DNA of 64,000 bases. Origin: Streptomyces sp. BK340 (GTDB taxonomy: Bacteria > Actinomycetota > Actinomycetes > Streptomycetales > Streptomycetaceae). Made by a program: the position numbers and the translations under genes. The notes below the pieces were generated by a model, which was given only the letters and a program-made list of their open reading frames with translations, did not search any database and was not told the DNA's origin. Positions 23,649 through 32,746 of the stretch are shown here, piece by piece. The stretch spans positions 434,001-498,000 of the forward strand of contig NZ_VISR01000003.1 of assembly GCF_007827595.1 (NCBI RefSeq). The letters run 5' to 3'. How positions within the stretch are numbered: position 1 is the first letter of the stretch; every line of letters begins with the position of its first letter.

Positions 23649-24800
23649 ATGCCCGCTACCGGCCCCGTCGACGAGATGCTCGCCGCGCTGCCGCTGGTCG
23701 ACCACCACTGCCACGGCGCCGTCACGGCCGATCTCGCGCCCGGGCAGTTCGAGTCGCTGATCACCGAGGGCGAGGCCTGGCCCGGCAGCTCGACCTTCGA
23801 CAGCCCGGTCGGCGTGGCCGTACGCCGGCACTGCGCCCCCCTGCTGGACCTGCCCCGGCACGCGCCCCCGGCCGACTATCTGGCCCGGCGTGCCGAACTC
23901 GGCTGGCGCGAGGTCAACCGCCGGTTCCTGACCGCCGCGGGAGCCGAGGCCTTCTGCGTGGACACCGGCTACGCCCCGCACCCCGTCACCTCCCCCGCCG
24001 AACTGGCCGAGGCCGCGGGCACCACCGCCGCCCACGAGGTCGTACGGCTCGAGCAGGTCGCCGAGGCCGTGGCCGCACGGGGCGTGGAGGCGGGCGAGTA
24101 CGCGGCCGTGTTCCCGGCGGCGGCCGAGGAGGCCGTACGGCGACCCGGAGTGGTCGCGGTGAAGTCCGTGGCCGCCTACCGCACCGGCTTCGCGCTCGCC
24201 CCCGAGCGCCCCGCGCAGACGGAGGTGGCGGAGGCCGCCCGGCGCTGGCTCGCGGACGGCGGACGCCTGACCGACCCGGTCCTGGTACGGCACCTGCTGT
24301 GGACGGCCGTCGACCTCGGCCTGCCCCTCCAGCTGCACACCGGCTTCGGCGACGCCGACCTGCGACTGCACCACGCCGACCCCGCCCTGCTCACCGACTG
24401 GCTGCACCTGACGGCCGGCACGATCCCGGTTCTGCTGCTGCACTGCTGGCCGTACCACCGCCAGGCGGCCTACCTGGCCACGGTGTTCGAGCAGGTGTAC
24501 CTGGACGTCGGGCTGGCCCTGCACTACACCGGCCCGGCCCGCTCCCGGGCGGTGCTGGAGGAGGCGCTGGAGATCACCCCGTTCCGCAAACTGCTGTACA
24601 GCTCGGACGCCTACGGTGTGGCCGAGTTCCACCACCTGGGCGCGCTGTCCTTCCGGCAGGGGCTGGCCGGAATGCTCCAGTCCCGGGTGGACGCCGACGA
24701 GTTGAGCCTGCCCGACGCCCTGCGTATCGCGGCCTGGACGGGCCGTGACAACGCCCGCCGACTGTACGGACTGCCCGCAAACGATCCGGCCCGCGACTGA
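23649..24800 (+). CDS. Metal-dependent amidohydrolase (FluG N-domain-like)
   Basis: 383 residues from ATG 23649. The HxH metal motif is in VDHHCHGAV (His20, His22). Later His and Asp ligands appear in LQLHTGFGDAD, LLLHCWPYHRQ and LLYSSDAYG, in the order of the amidohydrolase_2 (TIM-barrel) family. In fungal FluG this domain is fused to a GS domain. Here the two are adjacent genes in one operon. It may hydrolyse a gamma-glutamyl amide or an amine-derived substrate made by its neighbour, but the substrate is not known. Confidence 0.82.
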   Translation: MPATGPVDEMLAALPLVDHHCHGAVTADLAPGQFESLITEGEAWPGSSTFDSPVGVAVRRHCAPLLDLPRHAPPADYLARRAELGWREVNRRFLTAAGAEAFCVDTGYAPHPVTSPAELAEAAGTTAAHEVVRLEQVAEAVAARGVEAGEYAAVFPAAAEEAVRRPGVVAVKSVAAYRTGFALAPERPAQTEVAEAARRWLADGGRLTDPVLVRHLLWTAVDLGLPLQLHTGFGDADLRLHHADPALLTDWLHLTAGTIPVLLLHCWPYHRQAAYLATVFEQVYLDVGLALHYTGPARSRAVLEEALEITPFRKLLYSSDAYGVAEFHHLGALSFRQGLAGMLQSRVDADELSLPDALRIAAWTGRDNARRLYGLPANDPARD

Positions 24801-24833
24801 GCGCGCGCCCCACCCGGAAAGTATGATCAAGCA

Positions 24834-25370
24834 ATGTCTGACATGACCGAAACCACGCCCGGCTGGCTGACCACGGACGAGCTGGAAATGGCCCGGGCCC
24901 GGATGCCGATCCTGTACGTCGAGGCCGTGCCCGTGCGTGTGGACGACAGCGGCGAAGTCACGAGCATCGGACTGCTGCTGCGCATCGGCCCGGACGGAAC
25001 GGTCAGCCGGACGCTGGTCTCCGGCCGCGTCCTGCACCACGAGCGGGTCCGTGACGCCCTGCTGCGCCATCTGGAGAAGGACCTCGGCCCGGTCGCGCTG
25101 CCCCGGGTGCCGGCCTCCCTGCAGCCGTTCACGGTCGCCGAGTACTTCCCGACGGCCGGCATCACGCCGTACCACGACCCGCGCCAGCACGCGGTGTCCC
25201 TCGCCTACATCGTCCCGGTGACCGGCGACTGCCGGCCCCGGCAGGACGCACTGGACCTGGTGTGGTTCAGCCCCCAGGAGGCCGCCTCGCCGGCCGTGCA
25301 GAGCGAGATGCCGGGCGGGCACGGAGTGCTGCTGAGGCAGGCCCTCGCCCACGTGGGTGTCGTGTCCTGA
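24834..25370 (+). CDS. DUF4916 Nudix-like protein
   Basis: 178 residues from ATG 24834. The region starting Gly64 (GRVLHHERVRDALLRHLEKD) keeps the GxxxxxE part of a Nudix box, but the REUxEExGU core is degraded to RHLEKDLGP, so pyrophosphatase activity is doubtful. The start GWLTTDELEMARARMPILYV is typical of DUF4916. It lies 33 bases after the amidohydrolase and is probably co-transcribed. Two overlapping dyads that look like a terminator follow. Confidence 0.75.
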   Translation: MSDMTETTPGWLTTDELEMARARMPILYVEAVPVRVDDSGEVTSIGLLLRIGPDGTVSRTLVSGRVLHHERVRDALLRHLEKDLGPVALPRVPASLQPFTVAEYFPTAGITPYHDPRQHAVSLAYIVPVTGDCRPRQDALDLVWFSPQEAASPAVQSEMPGGHGVLLRQALAHVGVVS

Positions 25371-25385
25371 CAAAGGCCGCCTGGG

Positions 25386-25422
25386 TGACTGGCCTGCCTA
25401 TCAGGCCAGTCAGGGCCCTGAC
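25386..25422 (+). terminator. Terminator dyads after the DUF4916 gene
   Basis: TGACTGGCCT (25386-25395) pairs with AGGCCAGTCA (25403-25412) over a 7-base loop. The 3' arm is also part of the perfect palindrome GTCAGGGCCCTGAC (25409-25422), so two structures compete. It lies 15 bases after the stop. Confidence 0.6.
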
Positions 25423-25553
25423 CAGGACTTTCCCCAATGCTTTCAGGTTGTGTTCAGCTCTGCGGCGGCCTGTGGCAACACCTGCACCAGAAGCCTCAAA
25501 ACTATGGCAAAGGGGTCTGGGGAAGGGGCAGTTGCCCATGCGAGGGTGCGGCC

Positions 25554-26348
25554 ATGAGTACAGAGCACGTCCTCGACCAGCGGTCCCACGCCCCTGGCCG
25601 CGCCCGCATCCGTGCGGCCGCGAACAAGGTGCCCGAGGTCACCGTCTACTTCTGGATCATCAAGGTCCTCACCACCGGCATGGGCGAGACCGCGTCCGAC
25701 CTCCTGGCGCACCTGCTCGGCCCGGTCCCGGCGGTCGGCCTCGGCGGTCTGGCCCTGGTGGCGTCGCTCGCGGTGCAGTTCGCCGTCCGCCGGTACGTGG
25801 CCTGGGTCTACTGGACGGCGATCGTCATGGTCAGCGTGTTCGGCACCATGGCGGCCGACGTCCTGCACGTGGGCATCGGCGTGCCCTACACCCTCTCGAC
25901 GCCGCTCTTCATGGTCGCCCTGGCCGGCGTCTTCGCCCTCTGGTACGCGAGCGAGCGGACCCTGTCGATCCACAGCATCCACACCCGCCGCCGCGAGGCG
26001 TTCTACTGGGCGGCCGTCCTCGCCACGTTCGCGCTCGGCACGGCCGCGGGCGACCTCACCGCGTCCATCGGCTTCGGCTACCTCGGCTCGGCGGTCCTGT
26101 TCGCCGTTGCGATCTGCGTCCCGGCCCTCGTCCACGGGGCGGGCACCCTCGGCGCGGTGCCCGCGTTCTGGACGGCGTACGTCATCACCCGTCCCCTCGG
26201 CGCCTCGATCGCCGACTGGATGGCGCTGGAGCCGCACCGGGGCGGCCTCGGACTGGGCCTCGGCCCGGTGACGCTGTCCTGGACGGTGGCCATCCTCGGG
26301 CTGGTCGGCTACCTCGCACTCTCCCGAAGGGATGTCTCCAACACCTGA
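25554..26348 (+). CDS. Integral membrane protein with four W-x9-G-x4-D repeats (COG4705-like)
   Basis: 264 residues from ATG 25554, about eight membrane helices. Four times the same pattern recurs with identical spacing: Trp34-Gly44-Asp49, Trp87-Gly97-Asp102, Trp152-Gly162-Asp167 and Trp206-Gly216-Asp221, each on a helix reading like YFWIIKVLTTGMGETASD. Four buried acidic residues in equivalent positions suggest a metal-ion or proton pathway. It matches the COG4705 membrane-anchored family of unknown function. The alternative start upstream lacks a ribosome site. Confidence 0.8.
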   Translation: MSTEHVLDQRSHAPGRARIRAAANKVPEVTVYFWIIKVLTTGMGETASDLLAHLLGPVPAVGLGGLALVASLAVQFAVRRYVAWVYWTAIVMVSVFGTMAADVLHVGIGVPYTLSTPLFMVALAGVFALWYASERTLSIHSIHTRRREAFYWAAVLATFALGTAAGDLTASIGFGYLGSAVLFAVAICVPALVHGAGTLGAVPAFWTAYVITRPLGASIADWMALEPHRGGLGLGLGPVTLSWTVAILGLVGYLALSRRDVSNT

Positions 26349-26439
26349 TTCGCCCGGAACGCCCGATTTCGCTCAGCGATGCCACAATCAGAAGGCGACG
26401 CAGCCGCTTGATCGGATCGTGCCAGGAGGCCGGGACACC

Positions 26440-27771
26440 ATGGCGAGGCAGAGGGAGGGGAGACCGCCCAAGCAGCCGCACCTGCCCGACCTGCATGTGC
26501 AGCTGCGTTCCGAGCTGGGCCGGATCGACGACCAACTGCGCGACCTGCTGTCCGCCATGGACCGGCTGCAGGGACTGCTGGACGCGGTCGTGGCCATCAG
26601 CCGAGAGGTGGAGCTGCCCGCGGTGCTGCACCGTATCGTCACCACCGCCATGGACCTGGTAGGCGCCCGCTACGGGGCGCTGGGGGTGCTCAACGAGTCC
26701 GGGGAGCGCCTGGAGAAGTTCATCACGGCCGGACTGACCGAGCAGGAACGCAATGATCTGGCCAGCGTCGGCCTGCCACGGGGTCGGGGTGTCCTCGGCC
26801 ATCTGATCCGCCACCCCGAACCCCTGCGGATCGAGGACATCCCGGCCCATCCCTCCTCCACCGGCTTCCCGCCCGGCCATCCGTGCCTGCACACCCTGCT
26901 CGGCGTCGCCATCACCGTGCGCGGCGAGATCTACGGCGATCTCTACCTCTCCGAGCGGCACGACGGCCAGCCCTTCGACGTGCACGACGAGAACGTCGTC
27001 CTCGCCCTGGCCAGCGCCGCCGGCATCTCGATCGAGAACGTCCGGCTGTTCGAGCGGGTGCGCGTGGGAGCCGAGCAGTTCCAGCGGCTCCTGCTGCCCA
27101 CCCTGCCCGACCTGCGGCCTTTCACGGCCGCTGCCATCTATCAGCCCGCCGCCCAGCCCAGTCAGCTCGGCGGGGACTGGTACGACGCCATTCTCCTGCC
27201 CGACAACGTCGTGGCCGTCGTCATCGGCGACGTCGTCGGGCACGATCTGCATGCCGCGGCCGCCATGGCCTCCACCCGCAACATGCTGCGCGCTCTGCTG
27301 TTCGACCAGAGCAATCCGCCCGGCACGGTCCTCACCCATCTCGACCGGGCCCTGCAGGCCACCAACAATCCCGTCACGACCACCACTCTGGCCCGTATCG
27401 AACCGGAGGGACCGGGCTGGCGAATGCACTGGAGCACCGCGGGCCACGTCCCGCCCCTGCTGATCACCCCTGAGCACCGGATGGACTTCCTGTTCGCCGA
27501 GCCCGGCCTGCCGCTCGGGGTCGACACCGAGCAGACGCGCCCCGACCACTCCCGCTTCCTGCCCCCGGCCGCCACCGTGGTCTTCTTCACCGATGGGCTG
27601 ATCGAACATCCCGCCCATTCCATCGACGAGAGCCTGGCCGAGCTGGCCAAGCTCGCCGCGGAACATGCCGCCCTGCCCCTGCCGGAGTTCGTCCGGGCAC
27701 TGGCGGAGCACCACCCCAGCGACGGTCACGACGACATGGCCATCCTCGCCCTGCGCACTCCGGACGCCTGA
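26440..27771 (+). CDS. GAF-domain SpoIIE-type PP2C phosphatase
   Basis: 443 residues from ATG 26440, ten bases after CAGGAGG (an in-frame ATG further upstream at 26332 overlaps the previous gene). After a short coiled coil (about 15-45) comes a GAF domain (about 48-205) and a PPM/SpoIIE phosphatase domain (about 220-443) with GGDWYDAI, VIGDVVGHDL, STAGHVPPLL, FFTDGLIE and DDMAIL, including the metal-binding aspartates. Such proteins dephosphorylate anti-anti-sigma factors in response to a signal bound by the GAF part. No partner is adjacent. Confidence 0.87.
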   Translation: MARQREGRPPKQPHLPDLHVQLRSELGRIDDQLRDLLSAMDRLQGLLDAVVAISREVELPAVLHRIVTTAMDLVGARYGALGVLNESGERLEKFITAGLTEQERNDLASVGLPRGRGVLGHLIRHPEPLRIEDIPAHPSSTGFPPGHPCLHTLLGVAITVRGEIYGDLYLSERHDGQPFDVHDENVVLALASAAGISIENVRLFERVRVGAEQFQRLLLPTLPDLRPFTAAAIYQPAAQPSQLGGDWYDAILLPDNVVAVVIGDVVGHDLHAAAAMASTRNMLRALLFDQSNPPGTVLTHLDRALQATNNPVTTTTLARIEPEGPGWRMHWSTAGHVPPLLITPEHRMDFLFAEPGLPLGVDTEQTRPDHSRFLPPAATVVFFTDGLIEHPAHSIDESLAELAKLAAEHAALPLPEFVRALAEHHPSDGHDDMAILALRTPDA

Positions 27772-27842
27772 GCGATGGCATGGAGGTTCCGCGGGATCCG
27801 ACGGATGATGGGCTTCGGGGCGATGGACACGGAGGTCGCCCG

Positions 27843-28990
27843 ATGGCTGTCGCACCGCATGAACGGCTCGGGCGGGCCGGGCTGGCCGTCCTGGAGATCT
27901 GTGTCGTCGCCGGGCTGTATTTCGGCGCGGCCAAGGTGGGACTGCTCCAGCAGCTGGTGCGCGGCCAGGTCACACCGCTGTGGCCGCCCAGCGGTATCGC
28001 GGTGGCGAGCCTGCTCCTGCGCGGCCCGCGGGTCTGGCCCGGGATCGCGCTCGGCGCGTTCCTGGTCAACTTCCCGCTGGGGCCGTCGCTCCCGGCCGTG
28101 CTGGCGATCGTGGTGGGAAACACCCTCGCACCCCTGTGCTCCTGCTGGCTGCTGCACCGTGCCGGGTTCCGCAAGGAGCTGGACAGCTTCCGGGACGCGC
28201 TCGCCCTGATCTTTCTCGGCGCGTTCACCGGGATGCTGGTCAGTGCGACGACGGGCACCGGGACCCTGGTCCTGTCCGGGGTGCTCACCCCCAGCGACTT
28301 CTGGCCCACGTGGTCGGTCTGGTGGACCGGCGACGCCATGGGTGTCCTGGTGGTCACGCCGGTCCTGCTCGTCCTGAGTTCGGCCCGCTGGCCGAGGGAG
28401 GCGACATCGGCCCGCTGGGTGGAGGGGCTGCTGCTGGTGGCTGCCGTTGCCACCATCGGTTACATCGAGACCAGCCGTACACCGCTGCTGTTCCTCGGCT
28501 TCCCGCTGCTGGTCTGGGCGGCCTTCCGCTTCCAGCTGGCCGGGGCCGCGCCCTGCGCGCTGGCCGTGTCGACCTTCGCGATCATCGCCGCCGGCCGGCA
28601 GACCGGCCCGTTCTCAGGTCGCGACCTGCTCACCAACATGATCACCCTGCAGGCGTTCAACGGTTCTGCCGCACTGACCGCTCTGCTGCTCGCGGCCGTC
28701 GTCAGCAAGCGGAACACGGACCGGATGGAGATCGAGCGGGCCTGCCGTCAGCTCGCCGGGATGGCGGCCAGGATCGCCACTGGCGATCACGGCCCGACCC
28801 TTCCCGACGGGGAGGGCGAGAGTCCCGCGAGGACGGACGCGGACACGAATGCGGACACTGATGCGGATGCGGATGCGGATGCGGATGCGGGAACAGGAAC
28901 AGGAACGGAAGCGGACACGGGAACGGACACGGACACGGAAAAGGCCGTCTCCTCATCCCTGAGAAGACGGCCTCCGACCGGCAACAAAGC

Positions 28991-29012
<22 letters not shown>
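27843..29012 (+). CDS. MASE1-domain membrane sensor with repetitive acidic tail
   Basis: 389 residues from ATG 27843. Residues about 10-310 are the MASE1 sensor, eight or so membrane helices with [13 protein letters not shown] and [14 protein letters not shown]. No output domain (kinase, GGDEF or PP2C) is attached. The last about 70 residues are Asp/Ala/Thr/Glu-rich repeats, then SSSLRRRPP and a stop inside the tRNA-Pro gene on the other strand. It follows the PP2C gene after 71 bases, so it may feed that phosphatase. The tail looks like a recent read-through of repeats and of the tRNA terminator. Confidence 0.75.
28831..28940 (+). repeat. Hexanucleotide microsatellite in the 3' end of the MASE1 gene
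   Basis: GATGCG is repeated five times around 28859-28890, flanked by variants built on GGACAC, GGAACA and GGAACG. The unit length of six keeps the frame, so copy number changes would alter tail length (Asp-Ala, Gly-Thr, Asp-Thr) without breaking the gene. Confidence 0.8.
28939..28973 (-). terminator. Terminator of the tRNA-Pro gene
   Basis: On the minus strand AGGCCGTCT and AGACGGCCT form a perfect 9-bp stem (28973-28965 and 28950-28942) followed by TTTT (28942-28939), 18 bases after the tRNA 3' end. It lies inside the reading frame of the MASE1 gene on the other strand. Confidence 0.8.
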
Positions 29013-29067
<55 letters not shown>

Positions 29068-29191
29068 GTGCCCGTTTGACCTGGGGTTTCCCCGGTCGAA
29101 ACGCGCAGGGAAACAATACCGCACTCGGGTCGGTGGTCGCGCACGCTTTCCGGTTGACCTCAAGCTTGGTTGAGGTTGCACGATCTTCGAC

Positions 29192-29899
29192 ATGAAGATC
29201 GCAGCGGGCGACACCCGCACCTACGGCTACGACGACCTGCCCCGGCTCATGGCGCTCATGACGGGCGACGAGAAGCACGGCCCCGCGGCCACCTCCACGC
29301 TCGACGCGCTGTGGGTGCTGTACGACCGGGTGCTCCGGGTGACGCCGGAGCGGCGCGAGGATCCCTCCCGGGACCGGTTCCTGCTGAGCAAGGGGCACGG
29401 GCCGATGGCGTACTACGCGGTGCTCGCGGCGAAGGGCTTCGTGCCCGTCGAGTGGCTGCCGGGGTTCGGGGCGTACGACTCCCCGCTCGGGCATCACCCC
29501 GACCGGGTGCTGGTGCCGGGGGCCGAGATCGGCAGCGGGTCGCTGGGGCACGGGCTGCCGATCGCCGTGGGCAGCGCGCTGGGGCTGCGTGCGCAGGGGC
29601 TGCACGAGCCGGGTGTCTGGGTGCTGATCGGGGACGCCGAGCTGGACGAGGGCAGCAACCACGAGGCGATCGCCTTCGCGGGGCCCGCCGGGCTCGAACG
29701 ACTGCACGCCGTCGTGATCGACAACTCCTCCGCCAGCCATGCCCGGCCCGGCGGGATCGCCGCCCGCTTCGAGGCCGCGGGCTGGTCCGCGGTGACCGTC
29801 GACGGGCGGGACCACGAGGCCCTGTACGCCGCGTTCACCGCGCCGCACCCGGGGCGTCCGCACGTGGTCGTCGCCCGCGTGGAACCGAAGAACGCCTGA
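29192..29899 (+). CDS. Transketolase, N-terminal (TPP-binding) subunit
   Basis: 235 residues from ATG 29192. The thiamine diphosphate motif is VLIGDAELDEGSNHEAI (GDxxLxEGxxxEA). SKGHGPMAYYAVLA and GSGSLGHGLPIAVG match the split-transketolase TktA-like family. Full transketolases have about 650-700 residues. Here the C-terminal half is encoded separately at 29984. The active site forms only in the heteromer. The substrate may be a sugar phosphate or, as for several split forms in actinomycetes, a pathway-specific ketose. Confidence 0.87.
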   Translation: MKIAAGDTRTYGYDDLPRLMALMTGDEKHGPAATSTLDALWVLYDRVLRVTPERREDPSRDRFLLSKGHGPMAYYAVLAAKGFVPVEWLPGFGAYDSPLGHHPDRVLVPGAEIGSGSLGHGLPIAVGSALGLRAQGLHEPGVWVLIGDAELDEGSNHEAIAFAGPAGLERLHAVVIDNSSASHARPGGIAARFEAAGWSAVTVDGRDHEALYAAFTAPHPGRPHVVVARVEPKNA

Positions 29900-29983
29900 T
29901 CCCTCCGGTCCTTCTCGTACCTCGCGTTCGTCCCGTCCGTCCCGTCCGTCCCGTCAGAACTCACTGGAAAGGGTCCAGCCCTC

Positions 29984-30904
29984 ATGGACACCATGCGTGA
30001 CCGTTTCGCCCCCGTCGTCTCCCGGCTGCTCGACGAGGATCCGCGGGTCGCGGTCGTCCTCGCCGAGATCGGCAAGGACGGCTTCGCCGGGGCACTGCGC
30101 CGGCATCCGCGCCGGGTGATCAACGTCGGCATCCGCGAGCAGCTGCTGGTCGGCGCCGCCGCCGGTCTCGCGCTCACCGGGCTCAGGCCGGTCGTGCACA
30201 CCTTCGCCAGCTTTCTCGTGGAGCGGCCCTTCGAGCAGGTCAAGCTGGACCTCGGGCACCAGGACACCGGGGCGGTGCTGGTGAGCGCGGCCGCCTCCTT
30301 CGACTGGCCGGCCGGCGGCTACACCCACATGGCGCCCGGCGACGTGGCGCTGCTCGACACCCTGGACGGCTGGACCGTACACGTGCCCGGACATCCCGAC
30401 GAGGCCGAGACACTGCTGCGGCACGCGGTCGCCGCGGGGGACGACAAGGTGTACGTCCGGCTCTCCGTGCAGGCCAACCGGCAGGGGCTGGCGGTCGACG
30501 GGGAGCGCTTCCTGACTGTCCGCGAGGGGCACGCAGGTGTGGTCGTCGCGGTCGGGCCGATGCTGGACGCGGCGCTCGCCGCCACGGAGGGCCTGGACCT
30601 GACCGTGCTGTACGCGACGACGGTACGGCCCTTCGACACGGCCGGCCTGCGCCGGGCCACGGAATCCGCGGGCACGGACGTCGTCCTCGTCGAGCCGTAC
30701 CTCGCCGGAACGTCGACGGCAGCAGTGAGCGAGGCACTGGCGGATGTCCCGCACCGGGTGCTCGGCCTCGGCGTGGGACGCCGTGAGCTGCGGCGCTACG
30801 GCACGATCACGGAGCACGTCGCCGCACACGGGCTGGACGCACAGAGCCTGCGCGAGCGCATCGGGGCGTTCGTGGGGGCGGGTCGGGCGTCCGTGCGCGC
30901 ATGA
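29984..30904 (+). CDS. Transketolase, C-terminal subunit
   Basis: 306 residues from ATG 29984 (GGAAAGGG upstream). It begins with the pyrimidine-binding domain (VVLAEIGKDGFAGALRR, then INVGIREQLLVGAAAGLALTG, where the Glu of GIREQ activates TPP) and ends with a transketolase C domain (LDLTVLYATTVRPFDTAGL). It partners the N-terminal subunit 84 bases upstream. The gap carries a short CCGTCCGT microsatellite (29928-29953). Confidence 0.87.
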   Translation: MDTMRDRFAPVVSRLLDEDPRVAVVLAEIGKDGFAGALRRHPRRVINVGIREQLLVGAAAGLALTGLRPVVHTFASFLVERPFEQVKLDLGHQDTGAVLVSAAASFDWPAGGYTHMAPGDVALLDTLDGWTVHVPGHPDEAETLLRHAVAAGDDKVYVRLSVQANRQGLAVDGERFLTVREGHAGVVVAVGPMLDAALAATEGLDLTVLYATTVRPFDTAGLRRATESAGTDVVLVEPYLAGTSTAAVSEALADVPHRVLGLGVGRRELRRYGTITEHVAAHGLDAQSLRERIGAFVGAGRASVRA

Positions 30905-31368
30905 GATCCGGAGGCGGTTCGGCATGCGGGCAGGAGGCCGTGCGAGCCGAACCCCGGCACCGGCTCGGTACCGCCACGCCGGCCGCTGCGAGCTCGACTG
31001 CGACACCGGCGCGGACCGCGGACGACAGCCGTGCGAACCCGGTTGAGGCGCCCCCCTCCGGAGCCCACCCGGGAGGCCCCACGCAAGCCCGACGCGGCAC
31101 CCGCGCGGACCACGGACGACAACCATGCGAACCCGGTTGAGGCGCCCCCTCCGGAGCCCACCCGGGAGGCCCCACGCAAGCCCGACGCGGCACCGGCTCA
31201 GCACCCGGACGGCAGGCATACGAACCCGGCCGAGGCCCCCCTCCAGAGCCGACACGAGCCATGCCGCGGCGCCCGCTCAACACTCGGACGGCAGCCGTAC
31301 GAACCCGGCCGTCGCACCCACCCGGCACACCCACCGGAGCCCGCCGCGAGCCCAGCCGCGGCGCCTGC
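30905..31368. repeat. Gene-free convergent gap holding a degenerate ~93-bp minisatellite
   Basis: No convincing gene is present between the transketolase stop and the end of the MFS gene. From about 31,010 to 31,320 a unit containing CGAACCCGG, then GAGGCGCC, then GGAGCCCACCCGGGAGGC is repeated: its CGAACCCGG core recurs at about 31034, 31128, 31221 and 31300 (steps of 94, 93 and 79). The first two units are nearly identical over their full length, the later two diverged. There are no spacers, so it is not a CRISPR. Confidence 0.75.
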
Positions 31369-32664
31369 TCAGTGCAGCGGCGTCTGCGTCTCCACTCGCA
31401 CCAGGCCCCGGATCGCGGGGACCGAGAGCAGGGCCGCGGCCACCACCACGCTCATGACGGCGGAGACCAGCAGGACGTGGTCGGCGCCGAGGGCCGCGGC
31501 CGCCGGGCCCGCGAGGGCCTGGCCCACGGGCATCATCGCGAGGGAGCCGGCCACGTCGTAGGCGTGGATGCGGTTGAGGACGTCGGACGGGACCTGGGTC
31601 AGCACGCTGGTCGACCACATCACTCCCCAGAACGACATCCCGGCTCCGGCCACCGCCGCCCCGGCCGCCATGGCGGGCACGCCGAGCCCTGCGCCGACGG
31701 TCGCCGGGAAGCCGAAGAAGGCGAACAGAGCGAGCGCACCGGCCCGCAGCATGCGGCGGGGGCGCAGTCTCAGCGAGAGCAGGCCGCCGATCACGGTGCC
31801 GGCGCCAAGGGCCGAGTTGACCAGGCCGTAGGCACGGGGACCGTGGTGCTGGACGACCTCGGTGGCGACGAGCGGGACCGTCGGCCCCCAGACGGCGATC
31901 ATGTACACGCACCACACGGCGATCACGCCCCACAGCCAGGTGCGCGACCGGAACTCCCGCCAGCCCTCGACCAGGTCGGCCCGGAAGACACGCAGGCCGG
32001 GGCCGGCGGCGCGGGCGGCCGAGGGGAGCGGGGGCAGCCGCAGGAGGAGCAGGCACAGGGCGCTGGTGGCGTAGGTGGTGGCGTGCACGGCGAACAGGCC
32101 GCCGGGCGAGACGAAGCCGACCAGGACGCCGGCTACGGCCGGGCCGGCGAGCTGTGCCGACGACTCGGCGATCCGGATCGCGCCGTTCGCCCTCTGGACG
32201 TCGGGGGCGAGACGGGGCACGGTGCTGGCCACGCCCGGCTGGAAGACGGCCGCGGCCGCGCCGTTGACGACACCGATGGCGCAGATCTGCCACAGGACCA
32301 CGTGCCCGGTGAAGAAGAGACCGGCGGCGAAGGACTGGGTGACGAGCCGGACCAGGTCGGCGCCGATCATCAGCCTGCGGCTGCTGAACCGGTCGGCGAC
32401 GACCCCGCCGAGGACGACGAGTCCGGCGAAGGCGGCGACGGAGGAGGCCATGGCGAGGCCGACCGCGCCCGCGCCGTACCCGTGCTCCAGCAGACCGGCG
32501 GCGAGCGCCACGGGCAGCATGGTGTCACCGAGGCGGGCGACGGCACGGGCGACGAAGAACAGTGCGAAGTCCCGCGACCAGACGGCCGGGGGCTCGGCAC
32601 CGGCCTTGCGCCGAACCCGGGAGACGATGGCCGCGATGTCACGCCGTGCGTCCGCACTTGTCAC
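31369..32664 (-). CDS. MFS transporter (drug-exporter type)
   Basis: 431 residues from GTG 32664 behind GGGGAGGGGAG. Twelve membrane helices are apparent. The MFS_3 pattern is visible: FFVARAVARLGDTMLPVALA in helix 1 and GGVVADRFSSRRLMIGADL, the motif A loop between helices 2 and 3. It is most like enterobactin-exporter/macrolide-type DHA transporters of actinomycetes. No regulator is adjacent, and the next gene upstream (MmcQ) is 82 bases away. Confidence 0.85.
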   Translation of the reverse strand: MTSADARRDIAAIVSRVRRKAGAEPPAVWSRDFALFFVARAVARLGDTMLPVALAAGLLEHGYGAGAVGLAMASSVAAFAGLVVLGGVVADRFSSRRLMIGADLVRLVTQSFAAGLFFTGHVVLWQICAIGVVNGAAAAVFQPGVASTVPRLAPDVQRANGAIRIAESSAQLAGPAVAGVLVGFVSPGGLFAVHATTYATSALCLLLLRLPPLPSAARAAGPGLRVFRADLVEGWREFRSRTWLWGVIAVWCVYMIAVWGPTVPLVATEVVQHHGPRAYGLVNSALGAGTVIGGLLSLRLRPRRMLRAGALALFAFFGFPATVGAGLGVPAMAAGAAVAGAGMSFWGVMWSTSVLTQVPSDVLNRIHAYDVAGSLAMMPVGQALAGPAAAALGADHVLLVSAVMSVVVAAALLSVPAIRGLVRVETQTPLH

Positions 32665-32746
32665 GCGTACGCTCCCCTCCCCCGCCCCACGGCATCCCCG
32701 CCGCGCGGGATCATGCCACGCCGCCCCTGCCCCCGCCGAGGGATTT

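Noticed and set aside
23628..25373. Minus-strand open frame of about 580 codons opposite the amidohydrolase and DUF4916 genes
   Set aside because: It spans two well-supported plus-strand genes and their gap, and its composition (Gly, Arg, Val, His) is that of a shadow frame.
26332..26439. Earlier ATG for the SpoIIE-type phosphatase
   Set aside because: It overlaps the preceding gene and lacks a ribosome site. ATG 26440 follows CAGGAGG and starts near the first helix.
29928..29958. GTCCCGTCC repeat between the transketolase subunits as a regulatory array
   Set aside because: It is a simple octamer-type microsatellite without dyad symmetry, so a slippage product is the simpler reading.
31010..31320. 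CRISPR-like repeat array
   Set aside because: Copies are directly adjacent with no unique spacers, the unit is about 93 bp, and no cas genes are near.
29954..31334. Minus-strand open frames over the transketolase subunit and the minisatellite with repeated GWAPEG-like peptides
   Set aside because: The peptide repeats only mirror the DNA minisatellite, change frame between copies and have no ribosome site. The transketolase reading is certain.
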